Below, piece by piece: positions 1 to 8,142 of a DNA stretch of 28,187 nt. Position numbers and translations under genes: made by a program. The stretch comes from Chara braunii. Lineage: Eukaryota; Streptophyta; Charophyceae; Charales; Characeae. Each line of letters starts with the position of its first letter. Position 1 is the stretch's first letter. Below the pieces are notes generated by a model. It was not told the DNA's origin and did no database searches. It was given only the letters and a program-made list of their open reading frames with translations. The stretch is taken from assembly GCA_003427395.1 (NCBI GenBank), contig BFEA01000632.1, forward strand, positions 620,976 to 649,162. The letters are read 5' to 3'.

Positions 1-83
1 TTTTTTTTTGGAAAGATTGCTTTGGCTTTATTAATCATAGAAAGAGAGGCCAGGAATACCTCACAAACAACACGGAAAGTACT
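1..83 (-). mobile_element. 3' tail of a minus-strand LINE or LINE-tailed SINE
   Basis: Read on the minus strand, this stretch ends in a run of A (the T run at 1-9) preceded by CTTTCC. The roughly 60 bases before it line up with the last 80 bases of LINE-A (4079-4157): GTTG..GTGAGG....CC.GGCCTC.., then TATGAT.AAT, then CTTTCC and poly(A). This is therefore the 3' end of an element using the same tail. The body upstream of it, on the minus strand, is not LINE coding sequence but the hairpins at 84-402, so it may be a short element that borrowed a LINE tail. The window edge cuts off the target site duplication. Confidence 0.6.
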
Positions 84-251
84 GGGGCGAGGTCCCACTA
101 GCAAAGAGGATTGGATTGAACACCTGAATCTGGACTTGTTTGTGGACAGGTGCAGAATGTCGATATTGAACTCCTTTTCCGCATCTCTGCTTAAAACACG
201 TCCAGATTCAGGATATTTATCCAACCCTCTTTGCTAGTGGGACCTCACCCC
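84..251. repeat. Fold-back hairpin element, long arms
   Basis: The arms at 84-116 and 219-251 are near-perfect inverted copies, centred on GAGGTCCCACTAGCAAAGAG. The pairing resumes inside, at 123-135 (CCTGAATCTGGAC) with 200-212. The whole can fold into one long stem of about 50 bp per side around a 64-base loop. No coding capacity is credible. It could be a MITE, a small-RNA precursor or the body of a LINE-tailed SINE. Confidence 0.7.
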
Positions 252-308
252 TGGGGCCATTACCCAGCCTCGGCTAGTCCTGAATACCTGGTCCAGCATC
301 CCAGGGCT

Positions 309-402
309 AGGTCCCACTTGCACGAATTAAGAAATAGAGACCGTAGATAGCCGAGATCGACGGCCGAAATCTCCTAATCCGTGCAAGTGGGACCTTGCCC
401 CC
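309..402. repeat. Second fold-back hairpin with related ends
   Basis: The arms at 309-329 and 375-395 are inverted copies with one mismatch in 21. They share the AGGTCCCACT core with the hairpin at 84-251, so four copies of this core occur in alternating orientation within 320 bp. The outermost copies (84-96 and 389-401) also pair (GGGGC.AGGTCCC), so 84-402 could itself be one element with nested ends. Between the hairpins, at 276-303 on the minus strand, lies a degenerate form of the LINE 3' hairpin motif GCTGGACCCGGT. Confidence 0.6.
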
Positions 403-767
403 AATTACAGCCGAAAGAACAATCCTTCCAACTACGTAGCTTTTGATCCCAGAAAGTCTGTCCTTGCTCAATCACTCCCAAGAAAAACCCCACCCAGTGA
501 TCCCAACCGTAGAAGTTCAACCTATAACACACAAAAAATGAGGATTACCGAAAAAAAAAAAGGAAAAAAGGAGGATTACTGCGCCCTAGTTACCCCACCC
601 AGCTATCTTTACTATGGGCCGCCCAACACTACTCTGGACCTTTGCAAAACCAGAGTGAATCTTCCTCAGAACATGGAAAGATACACCGCCATGATTTTTG
701 TCTTTTGTGCAGGTCGAGAGCAGTGGAGAGAGGCCCTATACTACTAGAAAGGGCAAAATTTAAAATC
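403..767. other. Unassigned DNA left of the LINE target site
   Basis: I see no convincing gene. There is an A-rich tract at 550-568. A pyrimidine-rich stretch ending in GTGCAG at about 700-714 resembles a 3' splice site, but no exon with recognisable protein follows before the LINE target at 768. Confidence 0.4.
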
Positions 768-780
768 GAAACAGCCTAAT
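768..780. repeat. Target site duplication, left copy
   Basis: GAAACAGCCTAAT occurs here immediately before LINE-A and again, exact, at 4808-4820 just after the poly(A) of LINE-B. A 12-base copy (AAACAGCCTAAT) sits at 4155-4166 after the poly(A) of LINE-A. A 13-bp duplication is in the usual range for L1-type target-primed reverse transcription. Confidence 0.9.
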
Positions 781-845
781 CCTTTTGGAATTAGGTAAGC
801 CACACCTTCCATTCGAACCTAGCGTAAGCCCATACCTTTTGGAAT

Positions 846-3710
846 GTGAACACAGCGTACATCACTCCCCAAGTCCGGGCGGACTTGGAGGAGCCTATCA
901 CGGTAGGGGAAGTGTTTGGCGCAGCAAGGCAAATGGCTAAAGGTAAGTGCCCCGGCCCTGATGGATTACCTATTGAATTCTTCTTATCAGCCTGGGACTC
1001 CTTTGGTCAGTTCTTTTGTGACATCTTCAACACTACCCTATCGACAGGCTCACTCCCCTCGGGGATGGTTCAAGGCATGATCTCCCTGATGTACAAGAAA
1101 GGAGACAAAAGGGAGATCAGAAACTGGAGACCAATCTCTGTTTTGAACGTATCCTATAAGTTATTAGCAAAAGTATTGGCCCTAAGACTGGCTACGGTCC
1201 TTCCGGAGCTGGTGGGATCAGAACAAGGAGTCTTTGTTAAAGGCCGGTCAATTTTTGATAACATTCTGACAACGGTTCAGGCGCTGGAAATAATAAGTCA
1301 AGAAAAAAGAGACGTGGCCATTCTCCTGCTCGATATGGAGAAGGCATACGGCAAAGTAGGCTGGGCCTTTGTTAATACGTCTTTATTGAGCTTGGGCTTT
1401 GGTCTACACTTCCGGACTTGGGTTAAAGCGATGTATGCTAATGCGACAGCAACAGTACTTGTGAATGGCAAACAGTCTGAGACCTTCAGACTCACTAGCT
1501 CCTTAAGGCAAGGCTGCCCACTAGCACCCCTAATCTTTGTACTTCAGTTAGAAATTCTCTTGGCAAATATTAGGACCAACCCTCAAATTGTTGGACTCCG
1601 CCTTCCCCCTTCACTTAATTGGAAGGGAGGGGCCATAGCGGATGATTTAACGATTGCATGTGAGAATAACTTAGGTAGCATGAATGAACTGCGTAGAGTA
1701 CTGGAAGAATATTTTGTGTTGTCGGAAGCCTCGATTAACTGGGATAAGTCAGTTTATTTGCTCCCCCCTGCCCATGGACTGTGTGTGAATTGGGGCCTGC
1801 GACAAGTTCCCGCTAACTCTTCGGAAAGGCTCCTTGGTGTACAAGTTTCCATAACAGATTGCACGACGCTGCAAGATAACATCTTGGCGGAGAGAGTCGT
1901 CGCCCGCATAGCCAACTGGGAGAAGCGTTGCTCATTATCTTTATTTGGGAGAGCCTTGGTGATATCCACTTCGGCCTTTTCATTATTATGGTATCCTCTG
2001 AGTGTGCACCAGCTGAGCACAGTGGCCTATAATAAGATAAGAACAGCGGCAACAAGGTACCTGTGGAAGCCGGATGCAACAGCAGATCAGGGCTTCATGT
2101 CAAAAGTTTCATGGGAAGTGGTGGCCACTCCGAGGAAAAAAGGAGGGCTGTGGATTTTGGATCCAATGCAGCAAAATACCGCCCTCTTGGCCAAATGGCC
2201 AATACAAGCATTGGCGGCAACAGATCTGAAAATATGGATGACTATGGTCGAATACATCCTGGGTTCTGATTGGGATCTCCAAGACCATTCGAAGGTATGG
2301 GTATGCCTTCTTCTTCCTTCCTTTAGAAGTCGAAGGCCTAAATCTAGACTATGGAGGAACCTACTGGGGGCATGGAACAAAGTAAATCCTATGAAAGTCA
2401 ACCCCCTGGTATCCAAACTGGAGGTGCTGAACCAGACGCTCTTTGCAAACCCTCTTATCATGTCGACAGGAGGCCTCCCCTTCTCAGCAGCAGAGACCCC
2501 AGGAGGGTTTGGAAAGTCCTGGGTTAAGAAAGGAGTACTCCAGATTAAAGATATCTGGGATCAGGACTCGGGAACTTTCTTGGAGGCCCCTGATCTGAGA
2601 CAGAAACTGCCACGTCTACATAACGTTACTCAACACTATATGGAGCTATTGGCAGCTATTCCAAGGTCGTGGGTTCACCTCATCCAACCAGGGTCTGAAC
2701 ACACAGCGGGTACATGGCTTCGGTCGGAGGATTCGGCGCATAAATTCTTTCATATACTGGGACCTGATCTGGTATCCGGAATGAGAGCACAGTCCTGGAG
2801 CTTACCAATCTCAGCCAATCGCAAAAGCAAGCTCAAGCTGGAATCAGAAGACTGTCGACTGACCTCCCAGCTAGAGGAAGTGCGGGTATGGATGCAGACT
2901 ACGAGCCAAGGAAAGACAGGGGCAACACTCGTGGGAGGAGCCAACCAGTTCAGAGTGGAACCAGTCTTACTGGGGTGGGAGGAAGGAGCTACGTATACAC
3001 CGCTTTTCTCCTACAAACCAAAAATAGGAGTGCAGACACAGCAGGCACGTCTGAAGAACACACCGACCTCCCCAGCTCTTAAACGAGCCGAGACTCATCA
3101 GCTGGCCGGGGTAACGGAACAAGGACTACACAAGTTCTGGAAAGTTTTGATTAAGACTCCACTACAAAGACAGGCAAGCATTATGTGGCTCCAATCTCTT
3201 CTGGTAACTGCAACAGCGATGTGGTTAGCTAAGAAGGGAATGGACATACCTACACAGTGCTTGAGATGTAACTGGGGTTGGGAAAATATGATACACATCT
3301 GGTTACTCTGCCCACTGGCCGACGAACTGCTGATGTGGTGGAAGAAACATTGGGGCAATATTACTAATGGAGGCATGGACTGGAATGATGCTTGGATGCT
3401 CACAGGGCTCCTGCCGGCAGAACTCACCTATTCTGCAGGGTGGGGATATGTTGCACTCTGCTGTAGAGGGGTGCTGATGGAAGTTATCTGGACGGCCAGG
3501 AACGCCAGGGTGTTCAGAGGTGAAGAACTGCATATAAAACAGCAACAGAGCCTTGTCAAACAGCATATTCTCAGGATCACAAGGGCCGAGGGCCAGAAGA
3601 AGAGTATGGCTTGGCTCCAAAAAACGTGGGCAAAGGACAAGCGCCTGGCATGGACAAACCAGGATGGTCGACTCACTCTGTGTAATTGGCTATCTGATAG
3701 CTGTGATTAG
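846..3710 (+). CDS. LINE-A ORF2, reverse transcriptase and C-terminal zinc finger, 5' partial
   Basis: This 954-codon frame encodes the RT half of an L1-type ORF2 polyprotein, which copies LINE RNA into DNA at a nicked chromosomal site. The RT begins near residue 30 (GKCPGPDGLP, 33-42), then KKGDKREIRNWRPISVLN (84-101), GVFVKGRSIFDNI (128-140), motif A LLLDMEKAYGKVGW (160-173; catalytic D163), motif B SLRQGCPLAP (219-228) and motif C AIADDL (263-268; D266, D267). The C-terminal finger is C805-X2-C808-X8-H817-X4-C822. Two RT positions are unusual: AYG where the family has AYD, and IADD for Y/FADD. The start is arbitrary: GTG at 846, with the frame open from 828 at the truncation point; the first ATG is codon 30. 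There is no endonuclease, so the copy could not move by itself. Many opposite-strand frames here are its shadows. Confidence 0.92.
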   Translation: MNTAYITPQVRADLEEPITVGEVFGAARQMAKGKCPGPDGLPIEFFLSAWDSFGQFFCDIFNTTLSTGSLPSGMVQGMISLMYKKGDKREIRNWRPISVLNVSYKLLAKVLALRLATVLPELVGSEQGVFVKGRSIFDNILTTVQALEIISQEKRDVAILLLDMEKAYGKVGWAFVNTSLLSLGFGLHFRTWVKAMYANATATVLVNGKQSETFRLTSSLRQGCPLAPLIFVLQLEILLANIRTNPQIVGLRLPPSLNWKGGAIADDLTIACENNLGSMNELRRVLEEYFVLSEASINWDKSVYLLPPAHGLCVNWGLRQVPANSSERLLGVQVSITDCTTLQDNILAERVVARIANWEKRCSLSLFGRALVISTSAFSLLWYPLSVHQLSTVAYNKIRTAATRYLWKPDATADQGFMSKVSWEVVATPRKKGGLWILDPMQQNTALLAKWPIQALAATDLKIWMTMVEYILGSDWDLQDHSKVWVCLLLPSFRSRRPKSRLWRNLLGAWNKVNPMKVNPLVSKLEVLNQTLFANPLIMSTGGLPFSAAETPGGFGKSWVKKGVLQIKDIWDQDSGTFLEAPDLRQKLPRLHNVTQHYMELLAAIPRSWVHLIQPGSEHTAGTWLRSEDSAHKFFHILGPDLVSGMRAQSWSLPISANRKSKLKLESEDCRLTSQLEEVRVWMQTTSQGKTGATLVGGANQFRVEPVLLGWEEGATYTPLFSYKPKIGVQTQQARLKNTPTSPALKRAETHQLAGVTEQGLHKFWKVLIKTPLQRQASIMWLQSLLVTATAMWLAKKGMDIPTQCLRCNWGWENMIHIWLLCPLADELLMWWKKHWGNITNGGMDWNDAWMLTGLLPAELTYSAGWGYVALCCRGVLMEVIWTARNARVFRGEELHIKQQQSLVKQHILRITRAEGQKKSMAWLQKTWAKDKRLAWTNQDGRLTLCNWLSDSCD

Positions 3711-3971
3711 ATCGCTGATTCACATTGTAGAGCCCTGTTAGGCTCGATATGAATGCAGGTTTAAGACCAGGAACTTAGGTCTGAGAAATGGGCTATTTTT
3801 GTACTTTGTCCTTGGTTATTTTTATGAGCATTTGGACAGGACATAGGCATTTTGGAGCATCACGACTATAGAGGATAGAGTCCTATGGTAAACATGTCTA
3901 GACTGCATATGCAGTCCCATTTTCATGGGCTTCAGGTTTATCCTTTTTTTGGAAAGGGCTTTAGCTAAGCT

Positions 3972-4115
3972 TGGGACGCTGGACCCGGTTTCCAGCAGCA
4001 GAAGAGCGAAATCATGAGCAGTAAGGAGGTTTGTCGAGCTTGGCTCGTAAGCTAAACTGGCTGAGGCTGCCAGGATAACTCCGGGTTGAATTGTGAGGAC
4101 CCCGGCCTCGTCCCA
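3972..4115 (+). promoter_or_regulatory. LINE-A 3' UTR folded module
   Basis: Three pairings are visible in the RNA sense. A closing stem joins TGGGACG (3972-3978) with CGTCCCA (4109-4115). Inside it is a hairpin GCTGGA..TCCAGC (3978-3995) with a CCCGGTT loop. A second hairpin has CCGGG (4081-4085) pairing with CCCGG (4101-4105). The CCCGG loop of the first could also pair with CCGGG of the second as a pseudoknot. The same layout recurs in LINE-B, with different bases in the closing stem. In LINEs with a conserved 3' structure this is where the RT binds its template; that role is inferred here. Confidence 0.6.
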
Positions 4116-4154
4116 TTGCTTTTATGATAAATATTGAAACTTTCCAAAAAAAAA

Positions 4155-4166
4155 AAACAGCCTAAT
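4155..4166. repeat. Middle copy of the target site duplication
   Basis: AAACAGCCTAAT directly follows the poly(A) of LINE-A and precedes LINE-B. It equals the last 12 bases of the outer duplications, so LINE-B entered at the same cut position as LINE-A. Confidence 0.85.
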
Positions 4167-4170
4167 AGAT

Positions 4171-4192
4171 CAGCTAATATAGATATTAGCTG
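4171..4192. repeat. Perfect 22-bp palindrome at LINE-B 5' junction
   Basis: CAGCTAATAT, a two-base spacer AG, then ATATTAGCTG: 10-bp perfect inverted arms just after the target copy. ORF2 homology is readable only from about 4183, so the left arm may be a fold-back copy made while the 5' junction was sealed. Confidence 0.75.
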
Positions 4193-4326
4193 ACTGGCAG
4201 GGCTGCCATAGAAGTACGAGGAAAGGCTTTCTGTGGTTCATGCGCACATGGGCTAAAGAGAACAGTTTTGTCTCAGTCTCGACAGACCGAAAGCTCTCCT
4301 TTGCTCAGTGGCTGAAGCCGCCGTAA
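4183..4326 (+). pseudogene. C-terminal end of LINE-B ORF2
   Basis: The frame reads ...FLWFMRTWAKENSF...RKLSFAQWLKPP and stops at TAA 4324-4326. It matches the very end of LINE-A ORF2 (MAWLQKTWAKDKRL...GRLTLCNWLSDSCD). The rest of ORF2 was lost by 5' truncation. Confidence 0.85.
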
Positions 4327-4661
4327 AAAGTGACAGAAGGGACACTGCGCTTTGGGATGAGAAAAAGCTTACCGTAGGAAGTTGCTCCTCTGTTTATCAG
4401 TAGAACAGAGCCTTTGGGCTCAGCAGCAGAAAGGACTTTACATGGTATACTGCCTGGTACAGCAAGGGTTGAACTGTTTCTGGAACTTTTAACCGAACTG
4501 GAAGACCGGAATGGATATTTCTATTGCAGTTTCGGCTACCTTTACTGAGCTTCAAGTTGACTTTTTTGAGAAGTTGTTGTCCTTGATTGAGAATAGAGTG
4601 GTTTAAGGACGCTGGAGCTGGTTTCCAGCTTTAGAAAAAAATATTTTCGATCAAGAGTATA

Positions 4662-4744
4662 GTGGTCGTGGGACGCTGGACCCGGTTTTCAGCATGGTTC
4701 CAGTTCTCTCCGGGTCGAATTGTGAGGACCCCGGCGTCGACCAC
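4662..4744 (+). promoter_or_regulatory. LINE-B 3' UTR folded module
   Basis: The closing stem is GTGGTCG (4662-4668) with CGACCAC (4738-4744). Next comes GGGACGCTGGA....TTCAGC (hairpin with one G-U pair) and then CCGGG (4710-4714) with CCCGG. The hairpins match LINE-A in sequence; the closing stem keeps pairing but has different bases and is placed slightly differently. This is the pattern expected of a selected RNA structure. Confidence 0.6.
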
Positions 4745-4769
4745 ATTTTGAAATATAAAGGGGACGACT

Positions 4770-4807
<38 letters not shown>

Positions 4808-4809
<2 letters not shown>

Positions 4810-4820
4810 AACAGCCTAAT
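4808..4820. repeat. Target site duplication, right copy
   Basis: GAAACAGCCTAAT, identical to 768-780, closes the double LINE insertion. Empty-site sequence should therefore read ..CGAAACAGCCTAAT followed by CGGCTGC. Confidence 0.9.
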
Positions 4821-5640
4821 CGGCTGCATTTCAGACCAGCCCTTGGTCAGGTACAGTCACCTAGTAACAAAAGTCATCCAGGTGAACAGAGGAACTGGGC
4901 ACAGCCTAAAAAGGAGCTTCCCACCGCAACTACGGCAGGATGGGTTTTCCTGAAAAATTCCAGGGGGGAGGCGGGCAGAAACGAATGGGGGGAGGCGGGC
5001 GGGCGGAGAAGAATGGGGGAGGGCCCGGAAGCGCCGCCAAAGGGGGGAAGGGCCACTTTGGCGGCGCTTCTGGCTTAGAGTTGGACTCCACTGGGCGGCG
5101 GGTGGAAAAGCAGACCGCCCACAAAAAACGGGCAAAGGCATTTGAAAAGAAATTGGCAGATTTCAATCATATCCCACGGGCACCACAAAAAACGAGAGCT
5201 GGAAAAGATGCCACTTTCTAGAAAAGGAAAATCTGAAGGGGTCCCTCCCGAATAGGTCAGTTCCGTAAGGACTGTCCATCACAAAATTGTCCTCTGCACC
5301 GTCGATTGGGCCACACCCTCCAGCGATTGGACTACACCCACCTGGCCTCCAATGCCATCGAGGACATGCCGGCCCCCCTACTCCGCTGGACGTACTGTTT
5401 GGAAAACCTCTGGAAAGACTTCGGGGTGAATTTCCCGACCACCCACCGTGTAGAAACGCCCCGTCAGCGTTTCGGCAACCTCCTTCCATACACGGTGGGG
5501 TCTGAAATTCCGTTCCAGAAGGACTTTCCATACCGGTTTTCCACACCGGTAGGGTCTGGAAAACAGTGTGGGGCCCAAAGTTTTCCAGGGCGCCGGGCAG
5601 TGGGGTCCACCTCTTAATCATGATTAGGGCTAATCCTAAG
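4821..5640. other. GC-rich unassigned DNA with hairpins and G-runs
   Basis: No credible protein was found; the long minus-strand frame across it has no recognisable domain. A G-rich tract at about 4964-5023 has repeated runs of three or more G. An 18-bp hairpin with one mismatch pairs 5025-5042 (CCGGAAGCGCCGCCAAAG) with 5056-5073. A second hairpin pairs CACCGTGTA (5444-5452) with TACACGGTG (5489-5497), and a third has ACCGG boxes at about 5532-5550. The motif TGGAAA recurs throughout on both strands. It may be the remains of a fold-back or non-autonomous element. Confidence 0.4.
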
Positions 5641-5702
5641 CACTTACACCTGAGAAGCTGCAGAGATGGCGGCAAACTTGGCGCATGGGGAGGAAGATGA
5701 CT

Positions 5703-5869
5703 TGCTCCGAAGTTGTTAACGAGGGCAATAAGCCGGACGATGGGGGGAGTTGTCCCCTCGATGGTCTTTCCTTCCACCATGCAAGTGCTCTGAAGTTGTT
5801 AATGAGGGGCAATAAGCTGGACAACGCGGGGAGTTGTTCCCCCGATGGCCTTTCCTTCCGCCATGCAAG
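5703..5869 (+). repeat. Two 83-84 bp tandem units, likely LINE-C 5' UTR
   Basis: Unit 1 (5703-5785) and unit 2 (5786-5869) both run from TGCTC.GAAGTTGTTAA to CC.CCATGCAAG and differ at about a dozen positions. Each has a small hairpin of G and C runs around AGTTGT. They lie about 250 bp upstream of the LINE-C ORF1. Tandem monomers of this kind act as promoters in the 5' UTR of some mammalian L1s; that function is only a possibility here. Confidence 0.75.
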
Positions 5870-6121
5870 AGCACGTTCGAGGTATTCGGATTCTTCAGCA
5901 GCTTAACAATGAGGTGTCATCGGCCGAATGCCACACTAGGTAACTTTCCTTCTCTTGAACTGGGGAGGTGGATTTTCCTTTTCCCCGACTTTTCCAACCA
6001 TATTGAGGCTGATTAACTTAGAATAGGTTGATACTTTCTTTCTGTCTTGATTTGCTCGATTGTAGAGCTTTAAGTTTTTGTGACCATGGGGGACCCCTAG
6101 AGTTCTTCTCCCAAACCTTCG

Positions 6122-7063
6122 ATGTCGTTGGAGGAGAGGAACATAATTAAAGGAATTCTGGCAGATTGTTATAATGAGGGTCTCCACCTGGACAAATTGT
6201 TTTCAAAGAACGTTGAAATTGGAGAAGACTATGTCAGAATCTCAATTGACCCCGCCCTCTATGAGGTACAAGAAGAATGGCTTCACGAAAACGCAGTGTC
6301 TGTTTTCTTTGGGAACGATTCCTTGTCCTTGACGGTCAAAGTCAAAATTCGGCTTATCCAAATGTACGAAAACGGTTGGGCAAAAAGTGGAGAAATCAAC
6401 GCTCCTCCAAAAAGGGGTGTCATCCACAACGAGGGATATAATTTAGTTACATACGTGGCTTTGTCGCACCAAATTGCGAAATGGATGTTACGGAAAAAGG
6501 AAGACAAAATTATCCTTGATGGCAAAACCTTTACCGTCTCCTTCCGCTCCTTGATGTCTGAGAACGAATTATTTGATTGGAGAGAAGCGCACAGATTCAA
6601 GTTATTATGGATACGATGTATGAATGCCACTGTGGCTTCCTTGCCATATGTAGCAACAATAGTCAAAGATGCTTTCGGGTCAATTTTGAAAAAATATGAT
6701 ACGTACCCAGAAGTCACTTCTCCTGAGCTAATTAACATCCGATTTGACCTAGAACCAGGAGCACGCATCTGTTACAAGCCTTATTTAATTATTGATATGA
6801 AGAAAGGAGGTTATGTAGAGATTGAGGTTGTGTACGCCCAAACACCGTGGTGCAGGGTCTGTAGGCAACACTTTCACTCTGAGGATGACGATGCATGTCC
6901 GACCAAAACAGAAACGCAACCGGCATCCAAAGGGAGGGAGATCCTAAAACCCCAGCCCGATGGTCCTAACTCGATGGCAAAAGGGGTGAAAGGAAAAGCA
7001 AATGGAGACTCCACCACCAGGGTTCTGGTTCCGGGGGGTATGAAGGATAATGGGGAGAAGTGA
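6122..7063 (+). CDS. LINE-C ORF1 protein, nucleic-acid binding
   Basis: A 313-codon frame in the ORF1 position. It should coat LINE RNA and act as a chaperone in the retrotransposition particle. The N-terminal ~200 residues have the look of the plant LINE/DUF4283-type fold (SVFFGNDSLSLTVKVK near 60, then FDWREAHRFKLLWIRC near 150). A zinc-knuckle-like motif follows: C244-X2-C247-X4-H252-X6-C259, two residues longer in the last gap than the usual CX2CX4HX4C. The ATG at 6122 follows a 5' UTR; another ATG at 6086 is soon stopped. The frame ends at TGA 7061-7063, where reading should shift into the K/E-rich tail beginning at 7060. The family assignment rests on architecture, not on a search. Confidence 0.7.
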   Translation: MSLEERNIIKGILADCYNEGLHLDKLFSKNVEIGEDYVRISIDPALYEVQEEWLHENAVSVFFGNDSLSLTVKVKIRLIQMYENGWAKSGEINAPPKRGVIHNEGYNLVTYVALSHQIAKWMLRKKEDKIILDGKTFTVSFRSLMSENELFDWREAHRFKLLWIRCMNATVASLPYVATIVKDAFGSILKKYDTYPEVTSPELINIRFDLEPGARICYKPYLIIDMKKGGYVEIEVVYAQTPWCRVCRQHFHSEDDDACPTKTETQPASKGREILKPQPDGPNSMAKGVKGKANGDSTTRVLVPGGMKDNGEK

Positions 7064-8142
7064 AAAACCTGAGAGGGGAACGAGATCAGGAGGAGACGAA
7101 AACTGAGGGCAGCCCCCGACCCGGTGATGTAATGGAAGAAGGGGGTGAGGAACAAAACGGTAAGAATGGTGATGTTGGAGCCCGGACAATGGTAAATGGG
7201 GAAGCAAGTCAGGGAGGGTTGGGAGCAGGGAAACCATCTCTTACCCCATACAAAGATGCTTTGTGTACCTCACCTACCAAAGGAGAGACGAAGAAGAAAA
7301 CCTTGACTAAGAAGAGGAAAGAAGCCAGGGTTGTAGTCGCGAAGGAGTGGAGATGAAACCCGAAAGTCAAGTATCCGCAGGAAAGAATAACCTCTGACGC
7401 CCATGCAAAAGAAAAAGTGGATGGTCCAGTGAAAGGGTCGCAGGTACAGCTGACCTTAACAAAGGGGAAAGAAAATGACAATAAGGGAGAAGAAAGGAAG
7501 GAAGTTGGGCAGGGTACACCGGGGGTTGTGGAGGAAGAACCGACAAAGAACGAGATTTTTCCCTTCCCTGGTTCTACCAATCTCATCCCCTGCTCACCTA
7601 CTGGGAATCAAGTCTCCCTCCGTGAAGGAGGGAGCCCATCTTATGAACTTAAAGTTTCATTTTTTCGACCCTAAACATTCGCCTGCAGATACAAAATTGA
7701 CTGAAGAAACGGGTGGGGCCGTGAAAATGCTCACTTATCCCCTCACAGGGGTTTGAACCACGTCTCAGTGTATGACAATAAGGTCTATGAAGAGTTTTTT
7801 TTCAGAGGATGAAACGACAACAGGCAGTTGCCTGATAATCAATTCAGTGGCCATCAACAAAAGGTGGCCCTGCTTACCACAGCCGATCATGAGGTGACCA
7901 TACCCTCAGATGAGGAGGAGGATAACGAAGAGGCCCATGAACAAGAATTATACTCCCATACCGAAGGTATGTTTAACACGTCGGAGCAAGAAGAAGAAGC
8001 CATGGAAAGACAACAGAGGCAAACTGCTAAGATGGTCCCCACAACCCCTTTTGTCTTCTCCTCCCCTGCACCGAAGTCCTCCACTAAGAAATCAGGGAAT
8101 GCACAGCCCTACTTGGGCAGACCATCGTTTCCTCGTCCGTAA
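7060..8142 (+). pseudogene. LINE-C ORF1 low-complexity C-terminal tail, broken
   Basis: Charged, low-complexity coding remnants continue ORF1 in shifting frames: 7060-7356 (GEEQNGKNGD.., KKKTLTKKRKE), 7417-7674 (KGKENDNKGEERKEV) and 7828-8142 (DEEEDNEEAHEQ, EEEAMERQQRQT). The last piece resembles the end of LINE-D ORF1 (EEEEKEELQRQTQE). At least three frameshifts or stops separate the parts. Basic and acidic blocks like these are common after the knuckle in plant LINE ORF1. Confidence 0.6.

Larger units (their letters stand above)
781..4157 (+). mobile_element. LINE-A: 5'-truncated L1-type retrotransposon
   Basis: The element runs from the left target duplication to a 12-A tail at 4146-4157. 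It carries ORF2 from just before the RT domain to its stop, then a 3' UTR of about 435 bp. ORF1 and the endonuclease are missing, the usual result of incomplete reverse transcription. The first 65 bases (781-845) are not coding; they contain the 11-base direct repeat CCTTTTGGAAT (781-791, 835-845) and a fold-back with the target sequence. The long open frame suggests a recent insertion. The best relative in the window is LINE-C. Confidence 0.9.
4167..4807 (+). mobile_element. LINE-B: heavily 5'-truncated LINE
   Basis: A 641-bp insertion between two target copies, ending in a run of more than 30 A (about 4774-4807). It holds the last ~48 codons of ORF2 and a complete 3' UTR related to LINE-A. 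Its 5' edge is the palindrome at 4171-4192. The 3' UTR carries an extra copy of the GCTGG..CCAGC hairpin (4611-4629) upstream of the main module. The longer and purer A tail suggests it is as young as LINE-A or younger. Its coding end differs clearly from LINE-A, so it is a different subfamily. Confidence 0.88.

Noticed and set aside
700-750. Splice acceptor and host exon
   Set aside because: The polypyrimidine-AG signal is plausible but no coding sequence or partner donor can be shown.
5163-5780. 205-aa minus-strand protein
   Set aside because: No recognisable domain, internal repeat-derived residues from DNA hairpins, and it runs into the tandem repeat; likely a chance frame in GC-rich DNA.
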